Assembly (NCBI GenBank): GCA_900537185.1
Contig: LS999827.1
Span: 625,001 to 689,000 of the forward strand
Reading direction: 5' to 3'
DNA from: Cytophagales bacterium Alg240-R148
Lineage (GTDB): Bacteria; Bacteroidota; Bacteroidia; Cytophagales; Cyclobacteriaceae
DNA: 64,000 nucleotides
The notes below the pieces were generated by a model, which worked only from the letters and a program-made list of their open reading frames with translations, was not told the DNA's origin and made no database searches. The translations under genes and the position numbers were made by a program. Below, piece by piece: positions 44,884 to 52,965 of this stretch (position 1 is its first letter; each line of letters starts with the position of its first letter).

Positions 44884-45204
44884 ATGATAAAAATTAAAAT
44901 TAAAAACCTTCCTGAAAAAGAAGTTCAAAGCAGCAATGCCGCCACCCTTCTTACTATTTTACACGAAAACCAGCAAGATTGGATGCATGCATGTGGAGGA
45001 AAAGGAAGGTGCACAACCTGTAAAGCTGTTGTTATAGAGGGGGCTGCGCATTTAGGACCGTTAACTCCTTTTGAAAATAATTTTGTGCAGCAGGGGCGAT
45101 TAAAAGAAAATGAACGTTTGGCATGTCAAGTGGAAGTACATGATGACATTTCAATTATTGTTCCCGATATTTGCAAATTGCCACATTTAAACTATTCTTT
45201 CTAA
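44884..45204 (+). CDS. [2Fe-2S] ferredoxin
   Basis: A 106-residue protein of the plant/adrenodoxin type. The four cluster ligands are visible: Cys37, Cys43 and Cys46 in ACGGKGRCTTCK, and Cys81 in RLACQ. It transfers single electrons to oxygenases, reductases or Fe-S assembly. It is probably the first gene of a forward unit with tdk, porZ and recO. The bases before its ATG are A/T-rich with no Shine-Dalgarno sequence. Confidence 0.9.
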   Translation: MIKIKIKNLPEKEVQSSNAATLLTILHENQQDWMHACGGKGRCTTCKAVVIEGAAHLGPLTPFENNFVQQGRLKENERLACQVEVHDDISIIVPDICKLPHLNYSF

Positions 45205-45210
45205 TCCTAT

Positions 45211-45789
45211 ATGTTTGTCGAACCCCATCATCATACCGAAAATAAATCCATTGGCTGGTTGGAAGTAATTTGTGGCTCTATGTTTTCAGGAAAAACAGAG
45301 GAACTTATCCGAAGGTTGAACCGCGCTTTGATTGCTAATTTACATGTGGAAATTTTCAAACCTAGCATCGACAAACGCTACCACATCAACAACGTGGTGT
45401 CGCACAACGCTACGGAAATACGTTCTACAGCGGTTGATTTTGCACATGATATTTTATTATTGGCCGGAGAATGCGATGTGGTCGGTATCGATGAGGCACA
45501 GTTTTTTGATGACACCTTAATTGAAGTGATTGAAAAACTTATCGTATCTGGCAAAAGAGTAATAATTGCTGGGTTGGATATGGACTTTGAAGGCAAGCCG
45601 TTTGCACCAGTCCCCCAACTATTGGCCATTGCGGATTATGTAACAAAAGTGCATGCCATTTGTGCCCAGTGTGGAAAAGTAGCGCACTTCAGCTACCGCT
45701 TATCACAAGATAAAAGCCAAATACAAATTGGAGAAAAAAACAAATACGAAGCCAGGTGCAGGCGTTGTTATTTAAAAAATGAGCCATGA
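45211..45789 (+). CDS. tdk: Thymidine kinase
   Basis: A 192-residue type II thymidine kinase, phosphorylating thymidine for salvage. The P-loop is GSMFSGKT (22-29), the catalytic base Glu95 lies in DEAQFFD, and the structural zinc is held by Cys151, Cys154, Cys183 and Cys186 (CAQCGK, CRRC). A short His-rich N-terminal extension (EPHHHTE) precedes the core. Six bases lie between the ferredoxin stop and this start, and its stop overlaps the porZ-like ATG by four bases, so translation is coupled. Confidence 0.95.
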   Translation: MFVEPHHHTENKSIGWLEVICGSMFSGKTEELIRRLNRALIANLHVEIFKPSIDKRYHINNVVSHNATEIRSTAVDFAHDILLLAGECDVVGIDEAQFFDDTLIEVIEKLIVSGKRVIIAGLDMDFEGKPFAPVPQLLAIADYVTKVHAICAQCGKVAHFSYRLSQDKSQIQIGEKNKYEARCRRCYLKNEP

Positions 45790-48029
45790 AGTACTGCTTT
45801 CTCATACTCTTTGTTCTTTTGTTCAACTTAAGCCACGGGCAAGAAATGGTGCCAGTGCAAAGCTGGAGGTACCACTTCAGTTACCAGTCTGCCCTGGATG
45901 TGACAGGGGACCCATCCAACATTTTTGCTGCAGCCGAAAATGGCATCGTTAGGCAAAATTTGATTGACAACAGCTTGGAAACCATTACAAAAAAGGAAGG
46001 TTTGAATGATGCCGGCATTGGAGCCATTTTCCTACACCAGGATCAAAAGTTAATAGTGGGGTACACCAATGGCAATATTGATGTATTGGAACTCGAATCG
46101 GGAATTGTCCGCAATATTGACGCCTTAAAAAACAGTGAAAGCAGTACGCCAAAAGCCATCCATGAAATTAAATCGTTTGGGTCTGTGGTGATGCTGGCCT
46201 CTGATGCAGGAATTTTGGAAATAGACCTAGAGCAATACACCCTCAAAGAACTTTATCAAAACTTAGGGATTGGTGGTGAACATTTAAATGTATTCAGTTT
46301 AACAACCCACAACGATTCAATTTTTGCAGGAACCAACAAAGGGGTAATGGCAGCCTCTAATAATGGCCAAACCAATTTACACGATTTCAATAATTGGCAT
46401 AAGTATAGTGTCGATGGATTTCCGGCGGACCCGAGCATTGCGCTGACCACACACCACCTTGGTGTAGTGGCAGGAGTTGTTGGAAGTGGGGTTTACGTTT
46501 ACGATGGCAATTGGGCTGTTGATGGCAGTCTGCCTGTTTCGGACTACTACAACTTAGAGTCGACCGGTAATGATTTATTGGTGACCACAACGGATAAGGT
46601 ATGGATAAAAAACAACTCCGGAGTAAACCCTTTGCTTTCTGATTTTATTGCTGCCCCCTCCAAAACCATATTGATGCAAGGTGTTTATTGGATTGCTGAC
46701 TTTGAAAATGGTTTGATTCAAAATAAAAATGGACAAGAAACGGTAGTACAGCCAAATGGGCCTGCCAGCAACCAAATAAAAAACATTCGTTTTTCCAACC
46801 AAATCATAAGTGCCTTTCCCACCGGATTGGACGACACCGGCAACCCAGGGCTTGAGAACGCTGCTTTCAGTCGGTTCATTGCCGGAAAATGGGTTAACTA
46901 TGGCAATAAAAGCACTTACGACATCCCTACGCCTGCTTTTGTTGGGGCCAATGACCTTTCTGAATCTTCTTCCGAACTATTGGTAGCTACCACAGAAAAC
47001 GGATTGTTGCGATTGGAGGGCGACAACTGGGATTTTATTGATGACTCCACTCCCGGAAGCCCACTTAAGAAAATAGATGGAATTGGGCCACAAATTGCTT
47101 TTATTCAAGCCTATGATGGTGGCTTTTTTGTTTCCAATTATGGCGCTTCTCCCTCGCTCTACTACTACAAGTCTGGCAATTGGACGCCATACTTTTTCAG
47201 TTTTACCAATTCTGAATTCATCTGGAAACTAAAGGTTACTTCTTCCAACGAATTGTGGGCACTTATCCATCCTGCAAAGGGAGGTGGTATCATTGTTAGC
47301 AATATGGAAGGTACGCAATCAAGAAAACTTACCAGTTCCATTGGCAATGGCGGTTTGCCATCCACTCAAGTAAATGCGATCGACGAAGACCGCGATGGGC
47401 TTATTTGGTGTGGCACCGAAAAGGGAATTGCTTACCTGAACCTTTACCCTTCTGTACTTGACGGTTTTTCCGTTGATGCAACAGTGCCATTATTTGATGG
47501 GAGACCTTTGCTTAAAGATAAAATCATCAACAGCGTGGTAGTGGACGGAGGAGACCGCAAATGGATTGCATCCGATGATGGTATTCGGCTTTTGAACGCT
47601 ACTGTCGATGAAGAAATTCATTTTTTCAACAGCAGCAATAGCCCAATGATAGAAGACAATGTTCAATCCATTCAAATTGATCCCAACTCTGGAGAAGTGT
47701 TTTTATTATCCAACCTAGGGCTCGTTTCTTATACCTCCGATGCACAAACCCCGTCCGAAGCTTTGTCCAATCTAAAGATTTTTCCCAATCCGGTTTTACC
47801 AGATTACAAAGGGGTGGTAACAATCGACAATTTAGCATTCAATTCTGATGTGAAAATTGTAGACAGCGCTGGAAGACTGCTTTGGCAAGGTAGGTCCAAT
47901 GGAGGCCGGGTTGCTTGGAACCTTTTGGATCTTAATGGTAGAAGAGCCGGAACTGGAGTGTGTTTTGTACTGGTTGCCGATGAAGCAGGTAAAGAAGCAG
48001 TTGCTGGAAAAATACTGCTAATCAACTAA
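45786..48029 (+). CDS. porZ: PorZ-like T9SS cell-surface propeller protein
   Basis: A 747-residue protein with a signal peptide (MKYCFLILFVLLFNLSHGQ). The N-terminal segment (WRYHFSYQSALDV, YTNGNIDVL) resembles the PorZ propeller domain, and further blades with two-component-regulator-type propeller motifs (GLPSTQVNAIDEDRDGLIWCGTEKGIAYL) fill the middle. The last ~85 residues are a T9SS type A sorting domain (IFPNPVLPDYKG...). PorZ is part of the T9SS attachment complex that delivers anionic LPS to sortase PorU. The overall plan and length match PorZ, but a different propeller cargo cannot be excluded. It overlaps tdk and recO (TAATG at 48027), so expression is tied to them. Confidence 0.75.
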   Translation: MKYCFLILFVLLFNLSHGQEMVPVQSWRYHFSYQSALDVTGDPSNIFAAAENGIVRQNLIDNSLETITKKEGLNDAGIGAIFLHQDQKLIVGYTNGNIDVLELESGIVRNIDALKNSESSTPKAIHEIKSFGSVVMLASDAGILEIDLEQYTLKELYQNLGIGGEHLNVFSLTTHNDSIFAGTNKGVMAASNNGQTNLHDFNNWHKYSVDGFPADPSIALTTHHLGVVAGVVGSGVYVYDGNWAVDGSLPVSDYYNLESTGNDLLVTTTDKVWIKNNSGVNPLLSDFIAAPSKTILMQGVYWIADFENGLIQNKNGQETVVQPNGPASNQIKNIRFSNQIISAFPTGLDDTGNPGLENAAFSRFIAGKWVNYGNKSTYDIPTPAFVGANDLSESSSELLVATTENGLLRLEGDNWDFIDDSTPGSPLKKIDGIGPQIAFIQAYDGGFFVSNYGASPSLYYYKSGNWTPYFFSFTNSEFIWKLKVTSSNELWALIHPAKGGGIIVSNMEGTQSRKLTSSIGNGGLPSTQVNAIDEDRDGLIWCGTEKGIAYLNLYPSVLDGFSVDATVPLFDGRPLLKDKIINSVVVDGGDRKWIASDDGIRLLNATVDEEIHFFNSSNSPMIEDNVQSIQIDPNSGEVFLLSNLGLVSYTSDAQTPSEALSNLKIFPNPVLPDYKGVVTIDNLAFNSDVKIVDSAGRLLWQGRSNGGRVAWNLLDLNGRRAGTGVCFVLVADEAGKEAVAGKILLIN

Positions 48030-48709
48030 TGAGCCAGTTATTTAAAACTAGAGGCATCGTATTCAAGACGATCAAATTCAAGGAAACTTCGGTTATTAGT
48101 ACTATATATACAGAAAGATTTGGCCTACAAACCTACATTATTAAGGGCGCAAGAGGCAAATCTTCAAAAGGCAAAATGGCCTTGCTTCAACCTTTGAGTT
48201 TGTTGGACCTAGTAGTCTACAACAAACCCAACGCCAGCATCAATCATATTTCAGAAATCAAGTGTTTCTACCCTTACACCAGCATCAACATCGCTATAAA
48301 AAAGACCACCATAGCCATTTTTATCAATGAGATGCTTAGTAAAACGATTAAAGAGGAGCAAAAAGACCAACCCCTTTTTGAATTCTTAATCAATGCCTTA
48401 CAAATATTTGACCATTTGGAAGACAATATTAGTAATTTCCACATTCAGTTTCTTGTAAAATTAAGTGCTTATTTAGGGTATGCAATCAACCAAGAATGGT
48501 TAAGCCAACACCACCAGCACGATGGAGTCAAGGATGCCTACTACTTTCAAATCAGCCAGCTCGCTTCCAACAGCTTTGACCACCCCATGCCTCTTGATCC
48601 AACCATTAGAAGGAACCTGTTGAAAGAAATATTGGTCTTTTATAAATCCAATTTCGATGGAATAGGAGAAATTAATTCGGTAGAAATATTAAAAGAGGTG
48701 CTGAAATAA
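48029..48709 (+). CDS. recO: DNA repair protein RecO
   Basis: A 226-residue protein. The N-terminal OB fold (~1-80) has the RecO pattern: TRGIVFKTIKFKETSVISTIYTE, then GLQTYIIKGARGKSS. A helical C-terminal part follows; the zinc-binding cysteines of some RecO proteins are absent, as in most Bacteroidota RecO. RecO loads RecA on SSB-coated DNA with RecR. The start overlaps the porZ stop by one base. Confidence 0.9.
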   Translation: MSQLFKTRGIVFKTIKFKETSVISTIYTERFGLQTYIIKGARGKSSKGKMALLQPLSLLDLVVYNKPNASINHISEIKCFYPYTSINIAIKKTTIAIFINEMLSKTIKEEQKDQPLFEFLINALQIFDHLEDNISNFHIQFLVKLSAYLGYAINQEWLSQHHQHDGVKDAYYFQISQLASNSFDHPMPLDPTIRRNLLKEILVFYKSNFDGIGEINSVEILKEVLK

Positions 48710-48801
48710 CTTTTCGGAAAACAAAAGGCTGTATTTAGTGCCATTTCAATTTTATAAAAAATCAAATATTTATAAATTGAAGCACAATAAAACTAAAAAC
48801 C

Positions 48802-49761
48802 ATGGCCGATAAATTATACGACTCCATCCCTTCACTTGATTTAGATCATTTTGTTAATGGCACACCAGAACAAAAAGATGCCTTTGTGGAAGCCCTCGGG
48901 GAGGCATACAATAATATTGGATTTGTAGCCATAAAAAACCATGGCCTCACGGATCAATTACAAAACAACTTATATGCCTCCATTAAGAAGTTTTTCGATC
49001 TTCCTGATGCGGTCAAACAACAATACGAAAACCCAGCCTTATCTGGCCAAAGAGGTTATATTGGAAAAGGAAAGGAACATGCAAAAGGCAGACAAACAGG
49101 AGATCTCAAAGAGTTTTTTCATATCGGTCAAGTAAAAAAAGACCCACACACTACTTATCCAGACAATATTTGGGTAGAAGAAGTGCCTGAATTAAAACAA
49201 TATGGCAAAGAAATCTATACTACCCTCGAAAATACAGGAAGGAAAATGTTACAAGCAATTGCCCTTTACCTTCGGCTTGACTCTAATTATTTTGAAGACA
49301 AGGTGCACTGTGGCAACAGCATATTAAGGCCCATTCATTATTTTCCAATTGAAAACCCAGAGGAAATTCCAGAGGACGCTGTACGTGCCGCAGAACATGG
49401 CGATATCAACCTAATCACCCTGCTGATGGGTGCCAGTGCGGATGGACTTCAGGTGCTAAGAAAAGATGGTAAATGGATTGCCATAACTGCATTGCCAAAT
49501 CAAATAATTGTAAACGTTGGAGATATGTTGGAAAGACTTACCAACAACCGATTGAAATCCACCATACACCGGGTAGTAAATCCACCCAAAGCACTTATGA
49601 AAACGTCCCGGTATTCCATACCCTTTTTCATGCACCCTAGAGCCGAGATGTCCCTGTCTTGTTTGAATGGGTGTATTACAGAAGAAAACCCTAAACAATA
49701 CGATGACGTAACCGCTGGAGAATTTTTAGACCAAAGATTAAAAGAAATTGGCTTGAAATAG
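48802..49761 (+). CDS. 2-oxoglutarate/Fe(II)-dependent oxygenase, isopenicillin N synthase-like
   Basis: A 319-residue protein. Residues ~9-110 form the N-terminal non-haem dioxygenase domain (GFVAIKNHGL), and the jelly-roll core carries the iron ligands His199 and Asp201 (HGDINLITLLMG) and His256 (STIHRVV), with the 2-oxoglutarate-binding R-x-S at Arg270 and Ser272. The DIN spacing is that of the plant/fungal-type enzymes. Substrate unknown: it may hydroxylate or oxidise a small metabolite. Ten bases separate it from chrA, so they are likely cotranscribed. Confidence 0.9.
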   Translation: MADKLYDSIPSLDLDHFVNGTPEQKDAFVEALGEAYNNIGFVAIKNHGLTDQLQNNLYASIKKFFDLPDAVKQQYENPALSGQRGYIGKGKEHAKGRQTGDLKEFFHIGQVKKDPHTTYPDNIWVEEVPELKQYGKEIYTTLENTGRKMLQAIALYLRLDSNYFEDKVHCGNSILRPIHYFPIENPEEIPEDAVRAAEHGDINLITLLMGASADGLQVLRKDGKWIAITALPNQIIVNVGDMLERLTNNRLKSTIHRVVNPPKALMKTSRYSIPFFMHPRAEMSLSCLNGCITEENPKQYDDVTAGEFLDQRLKEIGLK

Positions 49762-49770
49762 AAATAGGAA

Positions 49771-50958
49771 ATGGTTAAAAAAGTACGGTATTTTATTTAT
49801 CTCAGAGATGTTCTAATTCTTGCTTTAAGCGCTTTTGGAGGACCACAAGCACACATAGCCATGTTGTTCGAATTAATGGTAAACAAAAGGGGCTACCTAA
49901 AAGAACAAGAACTGATTGAGCTCAATGCGCTTTGCCAGATACTCCCAGGCCCTACCTCTACACAAACCATCACAGCTATAGGGTTCAAAATTGGAGGCCC
50001 TAATTTGGCCTATTTAACTTTGTTGGTTTGGGTTTTACCAGCCGTATTGATCATGACCTCGGCCGGGCTAATGATAGACTATTTTCAAGATCAAAATATC
50101 TCATTAAATTTCACCAGGTATATCCAGCCAATGGCCGTGGCCTTTGTTGCTTATGCCGCTTATAAAATCAGTGTTAAAGTAGTCCATACAAAAACAGGGA
50201 TTGCACTTATGATTGTCTCTGCTGTTGTAGCCTATGGCGTCGCTTCTCCATTTACTTTCCCTCTGATTTTATTGGTTGCTGGGGCAATTAGTGCTATCAA
50301 ATACAAAGGCCATGAAAAAGAAGACAAAACAGGCCTTAACATAAAATGGGCCAATTTTGTTTTGTGGGCTTTGGTGTTCCTCGGTGCTGCGCTTTTAGGC
50401 GCTCTTACAAAGGACATAGGTGCTGCCAAACCAATTCGGTTGTTCGAAAATTTCTATAGAAATGGATCGCTTATTTTTGGTGGTGGCCAAGTACTCATAC
50501 CATTTCTTTATACTGAATTTGTTGAACTAAAGGGCTACCTCACCCAAGAAGAGTTTTTAAGCGGTTACGCTTTTGTTCAGGCATTGCCTGGGCCAGTTTT
50601 TTCGTTTTGTGCCTATGTAGGGTCCTTGTCCATGCGCGATTTTGGGATTGGGGGACAAATATTTGGATCGATGATGGCTTCCTTCGGGATTTTTTTGCCA
50701 GGGACCTTTCTAATATTCTTTGTTATTCGATTTTGGGATGGATTAAAAAAGTACCGAATTGTTAAAGCGTCTCTGGAAGGCATTAGCGCAGCCAGTTGTG
50801 GTATGGTTGTAACGGCCGCTATTCGGATGTACGAACCTGTACATGGCAATCCTATCAATATTGCAATTATAATAGGAACCTTCTCTTTGCTCATGTGGAC
50901 AAAAACACCGCCACCATTAATAATTTTTGCCGGAATATTAGCTGGCTTCATATTCTAG
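49771..50958 (+). CDS. chrA: Chromate transporter family protein (two-domain CHR)
   Basis: A 395-residue inner-membrane protein with two homologous halves, each containing the CHR motif: ALSAFGGPQAHIAMLFEL and ILPGPTSTQTITAIGF in the first, SLIFGGGQVLIPFLY and ALPGPVFSFCAYVG in the second. Long CHR proteins export chromate; the real substrate in Bacteroidota may be other oxyanions. It overlaps the convergent LD-carboxypeptidase gene by four bases at the stop codons. Confidence 0.9.
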   Translation: MVKKVRYFIYLRDVLILALSAFGGPQAHIAMLFELMVNKRGYLKEQELIELNALCQILPGPTSTQTITAIGFKIGGPNLAYLTLLVWVLPAVLIMTSAGLMIDYFQDQNISLNFTRYIQPMAVAFVAYAAYKISVKVVHTKTGIALMIVSAVVAYGVASPFTFPLILLVAGAISAIKYKGHEKEDKTGLNIKWANFVLWALVFLGAALLGALTKDIGAAKPIRLFENFYRNGSLIFGGGQVLIPFLYTEFVELKGYLTQEEFLSGYAFVQALPGPVFSFCAYVGSLSMRDFGIGGQIFGSMMASFGIFLPGTFLIFFVIRFWDGLKKYRIVKASLEGISAASCGMVVTAAIRMYEPVHGNPINIAIIIGTFSLLMWTKTPPPLIIFAGILAGFIF

Positions 50959-51830
50959 GCAATGGTAATCTTGGTGGAATCTTCTCCCATCTCCATTTTG
51001 ATTGGTACGCCTAAAGGCAAAGACATACTGTCTTTTTCATGGCCTAAAGGCGCTCCAAAAGCCAAAGGAATATCAAAAGGGGTTAAATAATCCCTTATTA
51101 CCTCTATTGCCTCCTTTTGGTACAGAGCACCTGTATCCTGGCAATTTGTAAATTGGCCAACAATTGCTCCTTTTATCTGGTTGAGTTTCCCAGCTCTTTT
51201 TAATTGCAACATCATTCTGTCTACGCGGTACAAGGGCTCGCCCACTTCTTCAAGTAACAATATCCTGTTGTTGGTAGGTATTTCAGTTGGAGTGCCAATA
51301 GAATCTGCCAGCATACAGAGGTTGCCTCCTACCACTTTCCCTTCAATTGTTGTTCCAACATTAAAGGGAGTGTTAGGGAAGCGCAACTCATATTGGCTAG
51401 GATCAAATAAAAGTGCTTTCAAATTATTCAATGCAATTTTCGAAAACGTCCCATATTGTACCGCCATCGGCCCGTGAATCCCCAAATGGCCGGCCTCTAC
51501 CACTAGGTTTATTAATGGCGTAAGGTCGCTAAAGCCTATAAAAATAGAGGGTGGTATCTCTTTTAACAAAGGCGCTATCTCTTCTATTATTTTATTCAAC
51601 CCAAACCCACCTCGTGCAGCAATAAATGCATTAGAGCCAGAATTTAATGCGGTTTTCAATTGTTTGCTTCGGGCTGCATCGGTTCCAGCAAAATATCCAC
51701 TTTGCTCTAGGCCTTCGTATGCAACCTTTACCCCCCAACTTTCTATCTCTTTAATACCCGATTTTAGTCGGTCTACTTCGAAATGGCCCGAGGGAGAAAA
51801 TACAGAAACTAAATCACCTGTTTTAAGCAT
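50955..51830 (-). CDS. LD-carboxypeptidase (S66 family)
   Basis: A 291-residue protein of usual length. It removes D-Ala from the tetrapeptide stem in peptidoglycan recycling; related MccF proteins cut microcin C7. Family residues: nucleophile Ser101 (IFIGFSDLTP), Glu194/195 (LLLEEVGEP), His264 (APLGHEKDSMSLPLG) and AARGGFG. There is no signal peptide, so it acts in the cytosol. The ATG comes just after the terminator of the envelope operon on the same strand, and the promoter must lie within or overlap that hairpin. Confidence 0.9.
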   Translation of the reverse strand: MLKTGDLVSVFSPSGHFEVDRLKSGIKEIESWGVKVAYEGLEQSGYFAGTDAARSKQLKTALNSGSNAFIAARGGFGLNKIIEEIAPLLKEIPPSIFIGFSDLTPLINLVVEAGHLGIHGPMAVQYGTFSKIALNNLKALLFDPSQYELRFPNTPFNVGTTIEGKVVGGNLCMLADSIGTPTEIPTNNRILLLEEVGEPLYRVDRMMLQLKRAGKLNQIKGAIVGQFTNCQDTGALYQKEAIEVIRDYLTPFDIPLAFGAPLGHEKDSMSLPLGVPIKMEMGEDSTKITIA

Positions 51831-51834
51831 AATT

Positions 51835-51870
51835 AAAAAAAAAGGCCTGGGTGTTACTACCCAAGCCTTT
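51835..51870 (-). terminator. Terminator of the bamA-ompH operon
   Basis: Arms AAAGGCCTGGGT (51841-51852) and ACCCAAGCCTTT (51859-51870) pair over 12 positions with one mismatch and a six-base loop. On the minus strand it is followed by nine T (51843-51835). It lies between ompH and the LD-carboxypeptidase ATG. Confidence 0.85.
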
Positions 51871-51892
51871 AAATATAATATTTTTTACGATA

Positions 51893-52414
51893 CTACTCAA
51901 CACCTTCAATCCCTAGTTTGGTTAAGACTTTATCCGTCAAATCCGCACTATCAGAAGCATACAATACAACATCCATTTCACCTAAACCGGCAGTCAATAC
52001 CACATCCACACCTTCTACTTCAGCAACTGCTTTAATGGCATCCCCAATTTTTTTCTGCAAAGGTTCCATTAAACTTTTTTGTTTCTTCCTTAGATCTTCT
52101 TGTGCATTTTGTTCGTACTTTCCAATTCTCTCTTGAAGCGCTTTAATATCATCTTCTGCATCTTTTCTATCAATTTCGCTCATTCCAGCAGCCTTCTGTT
52201 GGTAATCCTGTACTTTGGATTGGTATTCAGCATATTTTGCTTGAATTTGCTGTTGAAGATTGGCTCCATAAGTATTTAACGCAGTTTCAACCTCGGCCAA
52301 TTCTGGCATACTTCTCAAAACGTAGTCCGCATCCACGTATCCAACTTTATTTCCATTTTGCGCATATGCAGATACTGCACACATCAAAAAGCCTATTAAA
52401 AATTTTATTTTCAT
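51893..52414 (-). CDS. OmpH/Skp-family periplasmic chaperone (second copy)
   Basis: A 173-residue protein with a signal peptide (MKIKFLIGFLMCAVSAYAQ). The body has NKVGYVDADYVLRSMPEL, the usual start of the OmpH domain, then a long coiled coil (~45-125, the Skp tentacle) and a small end domain (VDVVLTAGLGEMDVVLYAS). It holds unfolded outer-membrane proteins on their way to BamA. It is the last gene of the bamA operon, just before its terminator. The two OmpH copies differ clearly, as in other Bacteroidota. Confidence 0.92.
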   Translation of the reverse strand: MKIKFLIGFLMCAVSAYAQNGNKVGYVDADYVLRSMPELAEVETALNTYGANLQQQIQAKYAEYQSKVQDYQQKAAGMSEIDRKDAEDDIKALQERIGKYEQNAQEDLRKKQKSLMEPLQKKIGDAIKAVAEVEGVDVVLTAGLGEMDVVLYASDSADLTDKVLTKLGIEGVE

Positions 52415-52432
52415 GGTTTTACAAATTTATTT

Positions 52433-52963
52433 CTATTTAATTACATCGTTCGGATCTCCAAGCCCCAATTCTTCTAGTACATAATCCGTATAATCATGCC
52501 TAGGGTCCGTATATACCATTATGAGTTCGCCTGATTTATCAAACATAATGGACAATTTATGGGTTTTACAAACCTTTTCTACTGCTTCAAAAATTTTGTC
52601 TTGAAGCGGTTCAATTAGTTCTTTTTTCTTGAGAAAATAAAGCCCATTGGCTCCAAAAATTTTTAATTGGTGTGCCTTTACTTCCTCTTCTTTATTTTGT
52701 ATCTCTAGCTGTCTCTCTTCCTTCATCTCGGCAGTTAAAAGTACTGCTTCGGCTTGAAAGGTTTCATGCATGCTGTTAATTTCTTTGTATTGATCTGCAA
52801 TTTCAGTTTGCCATTGTTTAGATAATTTATCCAACTCTCCTTGCGCTTCCCCAAATTCCGACATTTTCGAAAGAATATAATTCGAATCGATGTATCCAAA
52901 TTTTTGGGAATATACGTTTGTAAATGTTATTACAAAAAGGAAGCCAAAAAATATCTTTTTCAT
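52433..52963 (-). CDS. OmpH/Skp-family periplasmic chaperone (first copy)
   Basis: A 176-residue protein with a signal peptide (MKKIFFGFLFVITFTNVYSQ), the motif KFGYIDSNYILSKM, a long coiled coil (~40-125) and the OmpH end domain (LSIMFDKSGELIMVYTDP). It lies two bases after the bamA stop and upstream of the second ompH. Same role as its neighbour; the pair may handle different client barrels. Confidence 0.92.
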   Translation of the reverse strand: MKKIFFGFLFVITFTNVYSQKFGYIDSNYILSKMSEFGEAQGELDKLSKQWQTEIADQYKEINSMHETFQAEAVLLTAEMKEERQLEIQNKEEEVKAHQLKIFGANGLYFLKKKELIEPLQDKIFEAVEKVCKTHKLSIMFDKSGELIMVYTDPRHDYTDYVLEELGLGDPNDVIK

Positions 52964-52965
52964 TT

